Below, in pieces: positions 1 through 6,268 of a stretch of DNA of 7,334 nt. The notes below the pieces were generated by a model. It saw nothing but the letters and a program-made list of their open reading frames with translations, ran no database searches and was not told the DNA's origin. Made by a program: the position numbers and the translations under genes. Numbering within the stretch: position 1 is the first letter of the stretch; each line of letters starts with the position of its first letter. The DNA lies in the NCBI GenBank assembly GCA_013152825.1, contig JAADFP010000041.1, positions 1 through 7,334 on the forward strand. The letters are read 5' to 3'. The stretch comes from Caldisericota bacterium (GTDB lineage: Bacteria > CAIJMQ01 > JAADFP01).

Positions 1-665
1 TGGGTATTATTATAAAAGATGAAGTGATAGTTACTATTTCCAATCAGGAAAACGAGGTGGCTTCTTACTTTTTGCGGAAGCAGATAAGAGGGTTTTTCAC
101 TCAGAAGAGAAGCAGGTTTGTGCTGCAAATGTTCCGTTTTACTGCATTAGCCTATCTTAACCACCTTAAAGTAATCAACCGCAGGACAAGCTCGGTAGAG
201 ACCGAGTTGCACAAATCTTTAAGAAACGAAGAACTCATCAAATTGCTCAACCTGGAAAAAGGATTGGTCTACTTTACTACCTCGTTGAGGGGAAACGAAA
301 TAATGATGGAAAGGCTGCAAAGAATGAATATACTGCCGATGTACGAAGAGGACAAGGAGCTTCTGGAAGACGTGATAATTGAAAATAGACAGGCCATAGA
401 TATGGCTAATATATACTCAAATATTTTGAGCAGTATGATGGATGCCTTTGCCTCTGTTATCTCTAACAATCTCAACATAGTAATGAAATTCCTGACCTCT
501 ATCACTATAATTCTCATGCTTCCTACTCTGGTAGCCAGTATTTATGGTATGAATATAAAATTACCTTTCCAGGATTCTCCACACGCTTTTCTTATCACCA
601 TGGTAATTTCTTTTGCGCTCTCATTCGCTGGAATTATTGCCTTTATAAGGAGAAAATGGTTCTAA
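1..665 (+). CDS. CorA-family divalent cation (Mg2+/Co2+) transporter, C-terminal part; 5' end outside window
   Basis: This is an inner-membrane channel of the CorA family, which moves Mg2+ (sometimes Co2+ or Ni2+) and works as a pentamer. The reading frame is open to the window edge: codons run from base 3 (GIIIKDEVIVTIS), and that segment looks like the strand just inside the CorA soluble domain. The GTG at 24 is therefore not a real start. A long, charged helical region follows, then two closely spaced membrane helices at the C-terminus. The signature YGMN is encoded at 543-554 at the end of the first helix. The second helix ends in RRKWF. The loop after GMN reads IKLPFQDSPHAF rather than the classical MPE type, as in many CorA-like proteins outside enterobacteria. 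The family call is firm; the ion carried is inferred. The stop abuts the next gene's ATG, so the two are probably co-transcribed. Confidence 0.93.
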   Translation, partial: GIIIKDEVIVTISNQENEVASYFLRKQIRGFFTQKRSRFVLQMFRFTALAYLNHLKVINRRTSSVETELHKSLRNEELIKLLNLEKGLVYFTTSLRGNEIMMERLQRMNILPMYEEDKELLEDVIIENRQAIDMANIYSNILSSMMDAFASVISNNLNIVMKFLTSITIILMLPTLVASIYGMNIKLPFQDSPHAFLITMVISFALSFAGIIAFIRRKWF

Positions 666-1061
666 ATGATTAGGCTATTCAGATTATTGGTCTTTCTGGC
701 CGTTGTATTGGTTATTGTTTCGCTCATTCCTTCTTCCATAGACTGGGCGGAAGGGGTTATAGATCGGTATCAAGACAAGCCCTGGGCAGCCACGGCTTAT
801 TATCAACTGGGTAATCATGCCTACCGTGTTTTACAGTTTGACAGGGCATTGGAAATTTATAAAAAGGCTTTACGTAAGAATCCCGAGCATGCTATCGCGC
901 CTATTGCCCGGTTTAGAATAGGGGTATGTTATGAAAGACAAAAAAAGTACAGGGAAGCAATAAGGGCTTACGAAAGGTTTATCCGTAAGGATCGGGGGCA
1001 TTATCTCGTTCCCCAGGCAAAGAATAAAATCAAAAAGCTCAAGGAACTCAATCGGGAATGA
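666..1061 (+). CDS. Small membrane-anchored tetratricopeptide-repeat (TPR) protein
   Basis: This is a 131-residue protein with no enzymatic motif. Residues 1-22 form a hydrophobic helix after a short basic start (MIRLFRLLVFLAVVLVIV), either an uncleaved signal anchor or a signal peptide without a clear cleavage site. Two TPR units follow, at about residues 38-75 (YYQLGNHAY...ALEIYKKALRKNP) and 77-112 (ARFRIGVCYERQKKYREAIRAYERFI). A lysine-rich tail ends it. It therefore probably sits on the periplasmic face of the membrane as a protein-binding scaffold, resembling the repeat parts of YbgF/CpoB or BamD-like proteins without being long enough to be either. The ATG follows the CorA stop with no gap (TAAATG), and AAGGAG at 647-652 lies 13 bases upstream, a rather long spacing that fits translational coupling. 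Function and partner are unknown; a link to the transporter is suggested only by position. Confidence 0.85.
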   Translation: MIRLFRLLVFLAVVLVIVSLIPSSIDWAEGVIDRYQDKPWAATAYYQLGNHAYRVLQFDRALEIYKKALRKNPEHAIAPIARFRIGVCYERQKKYREAIRAYERFIRKDRGHYLVPQAKNKIKKLKELNRE

Positions 1062-1102
1062 CTATCCCCACTGTGCGGCATTCTGTCCGGGAGTAAGATG
1101 GT

Positions 1103-2527
1103 TCAGGCAATATTTTTTCTGTGAACTCCGCTTCCTCGGATGCTGCATCTCCAAATAAATGCCAGCAGGATAACGAGTATCTGTAAAAAGATAAACCAAT
1201 CGCCAAAGCGAGCATAAAAGGTTTTCCTGTAATCAGGGGTAATGGTAATTTTCTCTCCCCCTGCTCCTTTTAGTAAAGAAGTTATTTCCCCTCTTGCGCT
1301 CACTTCTCCGCTGACTCCCAGGTTAGAAACCTGCACCAGTGGTTTGGAAAACTCTGCTGCTCGCATTACCGAATGGGAGAAATGTTGCCAGGCAGCAGCT
1401 TTGCTTTTAAAAGAGGAGTCATCCGTAATTACTACCCAGAAACCCGGGGAGGAAAATCTTCTGGCAAATTGGGGGAAAATATTTTCAAAACAAATCAGGG
1501 TGGCGAATTTGGTGTTTCTTACCTGAAAGAGTGTGAAGTTGCTGCCCGGTGAAAAATTGCCTACTCCTTTCGCTATTTTTTGCAAAAAGGGGAAGAATCT
1601 TTTTAAAGGAAGGTATTCCCCAAAAGGAACAAGTTTAATCTTGCGGTAAATACCTTCCACTCTGTCTCCATCTATAAGAAAAACTGAGTTGTAAAGATTC
1701 CCCTTCTCACTGGAAAGAATTCCCGTAAGGAGAGGGATATTGATACTATTACTCAAGTTTATAATTTTATGGAGCATGTCTTCATCCTGGCTGATTATGG
1801 TGGGAATAGCTGACTCAGGCAGTATTACTAAATCCACTCCATTCAGGGTATGAGCCAGAGAGGCATAGTAAGAGAAAATCTTTTCTTTGCTATCCTCCTG
1901 CCATTTTTCCTCCTGAGAAAAATTTCCGCTTATTATTCCGAGGGAAATAGGCTTATTTTTTGCTGGCGGGTTAGAGCCTAAGAACAGGAAAATCAGGGGG
2001 AGAGCTAAAGCTAATATTAAATACTTTTTTTCTTTTGTCCTCAGGTAAAGATAAAGAAGCAAATTGAATAAGAGCAGGATATAGCTTAACCCGTAAAATC
2101 CGGTAAAAGGAAGAATACGTAAGAAGTAAGGATGGAGAAACTGTGTGTTAGCCAGGGGAGACCAGGGAAATCCAGTAAACAGGTATCCTCTTATCCACTC
2201 CAGCACTACCCAGAAAGAGGGGAGGAGGAGTAATGAGTATTTCACTTTTTTCACCAGTACGCCAAATAAAGCAAAGTAGAGAGAAAGATAAAATATAAGG
2301 ACAATTGTTCCCAGCCGGGTGATGTTTGTTAACCACCATAGATGGAGAGAGTAAAAAATATAACCCGAGAACAAGGAATAAAAGAATGCTTCCCTGTTAT
2401 TTCTGTTTTCCAATCCCCAGAAAAAAGGAATAAATGCTATCCAAGCTACAAAACCTGCGCTTACCGGTGGGTAAGAAAGAGAAAGAAGAACTGGGAAAAG
2501 GATAAAGGGAAATACTGTCTTCTTCAT
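1103..2527 (-). CDS. lnt: Apolipoprotein N-acyltransferase Lnt
   Basis: Lnt adds the third acyl chain to the N-terminal cysteine of lipoproteins in the inner membrane, the last step of lipoprotein maturation after Lgt and LspA. At 474 residues it is slightly shorter than E. coli Lnt. Residues 1-185 form the multi-helix membrane part; the nitrilase-like domain spans about 195-430; a last helix lies near 443-459. The expected active-site residues are visible: E238 in LPESAIP, K296 in YRKIKLVPFGE, E304 in the same motif, and C346 in ICFENIFP. W209 matches the essential tryptophan of the E. coli enzyme. The essential Tyr after the cysteine is Phe347 here, and the usual NDAWFG loop is changed (see findings). 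An in-frame TAG lies one codon before the ATG, so the start cannot be further upstream. No Shine-Dalgarno motif is obvious. It follows argG on the same strand and could share its transcript. Confidence 0.95.
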   Translation of the reverse strand: MKKTVFPFILFPVLLSLSYPPVSAGFVAWIAFIPFFWGLENRNNREAFFYSLFSGYIFYSLHLWWLTNITRLGTIVLIFYLSLYFALFGVLVKKVKYSLLLLPSFWVVLEWIRGYLFTGFPWSPLANTQFLHPYFLRILPFTGFYGLSYILLLFNLLLYLYLRTKEKKYLILALALPLIFLFLGSNPPAKNKPISLGIISGNFSQEEKWQEDSKEKIFSYYASLAHTLNGVDLVILPESAIPTIISQDEDMLHKIINLSNSINIPLLTGILSSEKGNLYNSVFLIDGDRVEGIYRKIKLVPFGEYLPLKRFFPFLQKIAKGVGNFSPGSNFTLFQVRNTKFATLICFENIFPQFARRFSSPGFWVVITDDSSFKSKAAAWQHFSHSVMRAAEFSKPLVQVSNLGVSGEVSARGEITSLLKGAGGEKITITPDYRKTFYARFGDWFIFLQILVILLAFIWRCSIRGSGVHRKNIA

Positions 2528-2649
2528 GTTCTATGTTGGAATCTGCTCAACAGCTCCCTGATGTATTCTCGGGGCACCGGAGTTATGCAGCCCTCTACTC
2601 CGATATAGGCTAAGGGAATTCTCCCGATAAAATATTGTAACTGCGAAGC
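2528..2649 (-). other. argG-lnt spacer with in-frame open extension and inverted repeat
   Basis: This 122-bp gap between argG and lnt contains no recognisable gene. Read on the minus strand in the argG frame, it stays open for 41 codons after the argG TAA and then stops with a TGA that overlaps the lnt ATG (ATGA, 2527-2524). No ATG occurs in that frame; a GTG would give only about 17 residues (beginning PREYIRELLSRF). The strand also carries a 6-bp inverted repeat, CGGAGT (2602-2597) with ACTCCG (2583-2578), loop of 13. No T-run follows it, so it does not look like an intrinsic terminator, which is consistent with argG-lnt read-through. Confidence 0.4.
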
Positions 2650-3840
2650 TTAAGGCTTCCTAATTTTGCTTTCTACCTTGAGAGGCAGTCCCCAGAGAGT
2701 AATAAATCCTTTTGCTGCGGAGTGTTCAAAGATATCTTCTTCCGAATAAGTAGCTAAGTTCATATTGTAGAGAGAATAAGGAGAAGTTCTTCCTACCACG
2801 TTAACCTGTCCCGGCGACAGCTTTATCTTTGCCTTTCCGGTAAGGTTAGTGGATAATTTCTCCACGAAGGCGTCCAATGCTTTTCTCAGGGTAGAGAACC
2901 ACCAGCCGTAGTAAATTAGCTCAGCATACTTGGAAGAAATTAAATTTTTGAAATTCCTGCTTTCTCTATCCAGGATGAGAGATTCCAATGCTTCTCTAAC
3001 AGAATGCAGTATCACTGCGGCAGGAGCTTCGTATATTTCCCGGGATTTTATGCCCACTAACCTATCCTCCACCATGTCAATTCTGCCAATCCCATATCTT
3101 GCTCCCTGTATATTGAGATAATCAATCAATTCAGTAGGAGATATTCTCTTGTTGTCTATGCTCACGGGAATACCTTTTTCAAATTCCACCTCTATATATT
3201 GAGGAGAAGCAGGTGCTTTTTCCGGGGAAGAAGTTATCTGGTAGGCATCTTCCGGGGGTTCTTTCCAGGGGTCCTCTAATTCTCCGCATTCGATACTTAT
3301 TCCCCAGAGATTCCGATCAATGCTGTAAGGAGTCTTTTTGCTAATTTCCACCGGTATATTATTTCTTTTTGCATATTCAATCTCTTCCTCCCGGGAAAGG
3401 AATTCCCACTCCCTGGCGGGTGCAATTACTTTAAGTTCAGGAGATAGAGCCATGAAAGTTAACTCAAATCTTACCTGGTCATTTCCTTTTCCTGTGCACC
3501 CGTGTGCTACTGCTTCTGCTTTTTCCTTCTTTGCTACTTCAACTAATTTTTTTGCAATTAGGGGTCTGCCTAAGGCGGTTGCCAGGGGGTACTTACCCTG
3601 ATAAAGTGCCCCGGCCTTGAGTGCGGGGAATACATACTCCTGCAAAAATTCTTCCCGGGCATCTTCTACATAGGCTTTTACTGCTCCTGTTTTTATTGCT
3701 TTATCTTTTACCTCTTGCAAGTTTATGTCCTGTCCCAGGTCGGCAGTGTAAGTAATGACTTCAGCCTGGTATTTTTCTTTTATCCATCTAACCGCAACAG
3801 AGGTATCCAGCCCTCCCGAGTAAGCAAGAACAACTTTCAT
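2650..3840 (-). CDS. argG: Argininosuccinate synthase ArgG
   Basis: This cytosolic enzyme joins citrulline and aspartate, using ATP (released as AMP and PPi), to make argininosuccinate, the penultimate step of arginine synthesis. The 396-residue length is normal for the family. The N-terminal ATP pyrophosphatase loop AYSGGLDTS is at residues 6-14. The substrate-binding signature HGCTGKGNDQVRFE is at 113-126, and YSIDRNLWGISIECGELEDP, also typical, begins at 172. The C-terminal domain contains VVGRTSPYSLYN. The start is well placed: AGGAG (complement of 3848-3852) lies 7 bases before the ATG. A candidate promoter directly upstream would give a very short leader. The gene is divergent from argJ, so two steps of the same pathway share one intergenic region. 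The sequence is typical, with no missing key residue. Confidence 0.98.
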   Translation of the reverse strand: MKVVLAYSGGLDTSVAVRWIKEKYQAEVITYTADLGQDINLQEVKDKAIKTGAVKAYVEDAREEFLQEYVFPALKAGALYQGKYPLATALGRPLIAKKLVEVAKKEKAEAVAHGCTGKGNDQVRFELTFMALSPELKVIAPAREWEFLSREEEIEYAKRNNIPVEISKKTPYSIDRNLWGISIECGELEDPWKEPPEDAYQITSSPEKAPASPQYIEVEFEKGIPVSIDNKRISPTELIDYLNIQGARYGIGRIDMVEDRLVGIKSREIYEAPAAVILHSVREALESLILDRESRNFKNLISSKYAELIYYGWWFSTLRKALDAFVEKLSTNLTGKAKIKLSPGQVNVVGRTSPYSLYNMNLATYSEEDIFEHSAAKGFITLWGLPLKVESKIRKP

Positions 3841-3862
3841 TTTTTCTCTCCTATGGTTTCTA

Positions 3863-3891
3863 ATAGTATCATAAACTCTTTTACTTTTCAG
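3863..3891 (-). promoter_or_regulatory. Candidate argG promoter (extended -10)
   Basis: On the minus strand, a -35-like CTGAAA (3891-3886, 4 of 6 to TTGACA) is followed after 17 bases by TACTAT (3868-3863, 4 of 6 to TATAAT). A TG one base before the -10 (TGATACTAT) makes it an extended -10. Transcription would start near 3856, about 16 bases before the argG ATG, leaving just room for the AGGAG ribosome site. This is inferred from sequence only. Confidence 0.45.
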
Positions 3892-3932
3892 CCTATTTTG
3901 GCTGTAGCTCCCTTCCCGAGCGTTTCATTGTC

Positions 3933-3943
3933 AGAATAATTCT
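3933..3943. promoter_or_regulatory. Short palindrome in the argG/argJ divergent region
   Basis: AGAATAATTCT is a perfect 11-base palindrome (odd centre) between the two divergent arginine genes. Its half-sites look like those of ArgR boxes (GAAT/ATTC), but their spacing is shorter than the usual 18-bp ARG box, so an ArgR operator is only a weak possibility. Confidence 0.2.
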
Positions 3944-3964
3944 CTCCTGCCAGAAAAACTACCC

Positions 3965-3993
3965 TTTAATTTATCTACTATTTACAGTAAAAT
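3965..3993 (+). promoter_or_regulatory. Candidate argJ promoter giving a leaderless or very short leader
   Basis: TAAAAT at 3988-3993 is a good -10 match, with a poor -35 (TTTAAT, 3965-3970) 17 bases upstream. Transcription would start at or within a base or two of the argJ ATG at 4000. An alternative -10, TACTAT at 3976-3981, would give a leader of about 12 bases. In either case there is no Shine-Dalgarno motif. Confidence 0.4.
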
Positions 3994-3999
3994 CAATAC

Positions 4000-5193
4000 A
4001 TGCTCGTGATTCCTCGAGGATTCAAATTTTCCGGTATCTCTTGTGGTATTAAGGAGAAAGGCGGAAAAGATTTAGCTCTGATTTATGCCACTCAACCCTG
4101 TGTAGCTTGCGGCATGTTTACTCAGAACAAGTTTAAGGCTCACCCCGTACTTATAGATATTGAAAGACTGAAGGAAGGGGAAGCACAGGTAATCCTGGCC
4201 AATAGCGGATGTGCCAATGCTCTCAGCGGTAAAGAGGGGAAGGAAGATGCGTTGGCAATCTCCAGACAGCTTTCCTCTTTGCTGGGTATCAAGGAATCTC
4301 ACCTGCTTTTAGCTTCTACGGGTGTTATTGGGAAGAGGCTACCGGTAGAGAAAATAAATAAAAGTCTTCCCCTGCTGATAGAAAAAATTAAGGAAGAAGG
4401 GGTAGGGGATGCAGCAGAAGCTATTATGACCACGGACACCTTCCCCAAGATTTACTTTATAGAGACAAAAATAAAAGGAAGAGGGAAAAAATCCATAAGG
4501 ATAGGGGGGATAGCTAAAGGAGCAGGAATGATTTCACCCCAACTGGCTACAATGCTGTGCTTTTTATTTACTGATGCATGTATTGACCGGGAAGCTCTTG
4601 GGGAATCTCTAAAAACTGCAGTAGAGGGTTCCTTTAATAGAATACTTGTGGATGGAGATATGTCCACTAATGACACAGTGATAGCATTAGCCAGCGGACT
4701 GGCCAGAAATCCGCGCATAAAGACAGATTCCGATAACTTTCCTCTATTTGCCGAATCACTTACCGAAGTTGCCAGGGAACTGGCCAAGATGATAGCAAAA
4801 GATGGAGAGGGAGCAACAAAGCTGATAGAAATTAGAGTGAAGGGTGCCTGGGATGCAAAAGATGCTCACCGGGCTGCTCGTTCCATTGCGCGTTCGCCTT
4901 TAGTAAAAACTGCTATTTACGGAGGAGACCCTAACTGGGGAAGAATCCTTTGTGCGCTGGGACAGGTGAAAGTAAAATTCAAACCCCACAGGGTGATATT
5001 AAAAATCCAGGGAATAAAAGTTTTTGAAAACCTTGAACCAGTAATAAAGGATAGAAAAGAACTTATTAATAAGTTGCAGGAAAAAAAGGTGCTTCTGGAA
5101 ATAAACCTTCAGCATGGGCATCACCGTACTGTTTTCTGGACCTGTGACCTCACAGAAGAATATGTGAAGATAAACGCACATTACCATACTTAG
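4000..5193 (+). CDS. argJ: Bifunctional ornithine acetyltransferase / N-acetylglutamate synthase ArgJ
   Basis: ArgJ transfers the acetyl group from N-acetylornithine to glutamate, giving ornithine and N-acetylglutamate and so recycling acetyl groups in arginine synthesis. Some family members also use acetyl-CoA, but sequence alone cannot tell which type this is. The proenzyme cuts itself into alpha and beta chains: the site is visible as GMISPQLATML with the nucleophile Thr184 just after Ala183. The oxyanion-hole motif ASTGVIG is at residues 105-111, and DGDMSTNDTV and NWGRILCALG are further family signatures. The C-terminus, YVKINAHYHT, matches the usual end of ArgJ. At 397 residues the length is normal. 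The ATG at 4000 is the first start after an in-frame TAA at 3988-3990, and the N-terminus IPRGFKFSG is where family members begin, yet there is no ribosome-binding site. The gene is divergent from argG. Confidence 0.97.
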   Translation: MLVIPRGFKFSGISCGIKEKGGKDLALIYATQPCVACGMFTQNKFKAHPVLIDIERLKEGEAQVILANSGCANALSGKEGKEDALAISRQLSSLLGIKESHLLLASTGVIGKRLPVEKINKSLPLLIEKIKEEGVGDAAEAIMTTDTFPKIYFIETKIKGRGKKSIRIGGIAKGAGMISPQLATMLCFLFTDACIDREALGESLKTAVEGSFNRILVDGDMSTNDTVIALASGLARNPRIKTDSDNFPLFAESLTEVARELAKMIAKDGEGATKLIEIRVKGAWDAKDAHRAARSIARSPLVKTAIYGGDPNWGRILCALGQVKVKFKPHRVILKIQGIKVFENLEPVIKDRKELINKLQEKKVLLEINLQHGHHRTVFWTCDLTEEYVKINAHYHT

Positions 5194-5201
5194 ATTTATG
5201 G

Positions 5202-5207
5202 TAGAAT
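5202..5207 (+). promoter_or_regulatory. Candidate extended -10 promoter of the pilin gene
   Basis: TGGTAGAAT (5199-5207) is an extended -10 with hexamer TAGAAT. No good -35 is seen at the normal spacing. It begins only 6 bases after the argJ stop. Transcription would start near 5214, leaving a leader of roughly 115 bases before the ATG at 5330. A similar TGGTAAAAT precedes the tRNA cluster. Confidence 0.45.
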
Positions 5208-5260
5208 GGATAGACAGGGAAATGGGTATAGAAATTGTAAGTAGAGTGGAGGGTGTTATT

Positions 5261-5280
5261 ACTTCGATTTTGAAGTTTTT
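5261..5280 (+). other. Weak stem-loop with T-run in the pilin leader
   Basis: ACTTC (5261-5265) pairs perfectly with GAAGT (5272-5276) across a 6-base loop, and the 3' arm runs into TTTTT (5276-5280). The stem is short and AT-rich, so termination or attenuation here would be weak at best. It lies about 50 bases before the pilin ATG. Confidence 0.25.
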
Positions 5281-5329
5281 AATTTAGAATCGAGAGCGAC
5301 GAGGTCTCTTGGTACGAGGAGGTGAAATT

Positions 5330-5845
5330 ATGAGAAAAAAAGGCTTCACCCTGTTGGAATTGATTACCGTTATTGCTATTATAGGGGTCCTGGCGGCCAT
5401 TCTTCTCCCTTCTTTGAATCAGGCAAGGAAAAGAGCGAGAATCGCCAAGGTAAAAACAGAGATGAATAATTTACGAGTAGCTTTGATGACCTATTATGCA
5501 GATTTTGGTGGATATCCGAGCAATTATGATCTTCCTCGTACTATTGTAACTGCCAATGATAACGCTGATTCTTCTATAAGAAATGCGCTTCAAAAGCTTG
5601 TTGACGAAGGTTATTTTTCCATGGGTAGTGCGCCGCGAGATCCTTTTAATTCATCCAATCCTTACCGCTATTATTCCAATATTGATTTTCCGGGTGGTTC
5701 AGCCGATGCTCCCCTGGCTGACTCCTGGATTATGTTTTCCGTGGGACCGGATGGTGTTGATAATGGAGCAGACAACTTCCTGAATGCCTACTCTGACTAT
5801 AGTTCTTCTTCCGCCTCTGATAATATTTACCTTACCGGACCTTGA
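5330..5845 (+). CDS. Type IV pilin / type II secretion pseudopilin-like protein (GspG-like)
   Basis: This is a prepilin-like protein of 171 residues. It is expected to be cut by prepilin peptidase after Gly5 (MRKKG / FTLLELITVIAIIGV), methylated on Phe6, and assembled through its N-terminal helix into a pilus or pseudopilus; Glu10 is the conserved Glu at position +5. The C-terminal part resembles GspG-type pseudopilins: GYPSN near 61, APRDPFN at 101-107, NPYRYYS, then FSVGPDG at 136-142. DGVDNGADN at 141-149 is acidic and could bind calcium, as in GspG. There are no cysteines. I chose the ATG at 5330 because AGGAGGTG (5317-5324) lies 5 bases upstream; the frame extends to a TTG at 5309, but that start would bury the ribosome site. 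The gene ends in TGA TAA TAG in frame. No secretion or pilus machinery genes are nearby, so which filament it joins is unknown. Confidence 0.93.
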   Translation: MRKKGFTLLELITVIAIIGVLAAILLPSLNQARKRARIAKVKTEMNNLRVALMTYYADFGGYPSNYDLPRTIVTANDNADSSIRNALQKLVDEGYFSMGSAPRDPFNSSNPYRYYSNIDFPGGSADAPLADSWIMFSVGPDGVDNGADNFLNAYSDYSSSSASDNIYLTGP

Positions 5846-5851
5846 TAATAG

Positions 5852-6017
5852 GTAAATGAAATGTTCACACGCGGGAAGAGAAAATAGACACGAGAGTAGC
5901 AGGGGGTTGTGATAAAAATTACCTCGATTTAAGAAGTATGCACCATAGGGTGGGTAAGTAGGAGTCTCATTCTCGTCCCTCTTTTCTTGCTGTTTTAAGT
6001 AATTAAATCTGATTTTA
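5852..6017. other. Pilin-tRNA intergenic region, no gene seen
   Basis: No credible ORF is present. ACGAGA near 5890 can pair with TCTCGT near 5975, followed by the pyrimidine-rich CCCTCTTTTCTT; a small CACC-ATAG-GGTG hairpin lies inside (about 5941-5952). This could be a loose transcription end for the pilin gene or a small RNA, but neither is well supported. A near-copy of a 13-base stretch from the pilin leader lies at 5918-5930. Confidence 0.3.
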
Positions 6018-6026
6018 TGGTAAAAT
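6018..6026 (+). promoter_or_regulatory. Candidate extended -10 promoter of the tRNA cluster
   Basis: TGGTAAAAT (hexamer TAAAAT at 6021-6026) ends 11 bases before the first base of tRNA-Cys, placing a start near 6032-6033 with almost no leader. No convincing -35 is visible at 17 bases. It is nearly the same sequence as the pilin promoter at 5199-5207. Confidence 0.5.
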
Positions 6027-6037
6027 AGACAAGCAAT

Positions 6038-6109
6038 GGCGGCGTAGCCAAGTGGCAAGGCAGCGGCCTGCAAAGCCGCGATACCCCGGTTCAAATCCGG
6101 GCGCCGCCT
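6038..6109 (+). tRNA. tRNA-Cys(GCA)
   Basis: The acceptor GGCGGCG (6038-6044) pairs fully with CGCCGCC (6102-6108). The anticodon stem GCGGC/GCCGC frames the loop CTGCAAA with anticodon GCA at 6070-6072. The T-arm CCCGG/CCGGG has loop TTCAAAT. The discriminator base is T (U73, 6109), the cysteine identity base. CCA is not encoded. Confidence 0.97.
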
Positions 6110-6181
6110 CTCCCTTAGGGCGGCAGAGTCCGGGGAGATGAGAGGTGGGGGATTTGAAGCGACAGGGTTGCCTGGATAATT

Positions 6182-6267
6182 GCCGGGGTGGCGGAAGTTG
6201 GCAGACGCAAGGGACTTAAAATCCCTCGCCGTATTTCGGCGTGCCGGTTCAAATCCGGCCCTCGGCA
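6182..6267 (+). tRNA. tRNA-Leu(TAA)
   Basis: This is a class II tRNA with a long variable arm (CGCCG-TATTT-CGGCG). The acceptor GCCGGGG pairs with CCTCGGC at the 3' end with one G-U pair. The anticodon stem AGGGA/TCCCT encloses CTTAAAA, anticodon TAA at 6217-6219. The T-arm is GCCGG/CCGGC. The discriminator is A (6267), as usual for leucine, and CCA is not encoded. Confidence 0.97.
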
Positions 6268-6268
6268 C

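Noticed and set aside
24..26. GTG as the start of the CorA-like gene
   Set aside because: The frame is open to the window edge and the upstream residues fit the CorA soluble domain, so the gene is truncated by the window.
1062..1102. Terminator between the converging TPR and lnt genes
   Set aside because: Only a 4-bp GGGA/TCCC pairing is visible (from 1054) and no T-run on either strand, so a terminator cannot be supported.
1242..1526. Plus-strand ORF inside lnt
   Set aside because: It is a shadow of the lnt nitrilase domain, with no ribosome site and no recognisable protein features.
4452..4787. Minus-strand ORF inside argJ
   Set aside because: It is a shadow of a clearly recognised argJ, of low-complexity composition.
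5198..5287. Short leader peptide ORF before the pilin gene (MVEWIDREMG...)
   Set aside because: Its ATG overlaps the -10 box and would not be transcribed; the internal ATG at 5222 lacks a properly spaced ribosome site.
5309..5329. TTG start for the pilin gene, 7 codons upstream
   Set aside because: The AGGAGGTG ribosome site at 5317-5324 would lie inside the coding region, and the ATG at 5330 gives a standard short prepilin leader MRKKG.
5699..6268. Minus-strand ORF of 189 codons across the tRNA cluster (RAGFEPAR, PDLNRG motifs)
   Set aside because: It is the reverse complement of tRNA genes and pilin-gene sequence; such phrases are a known artefact of translating tRNAs backwards.
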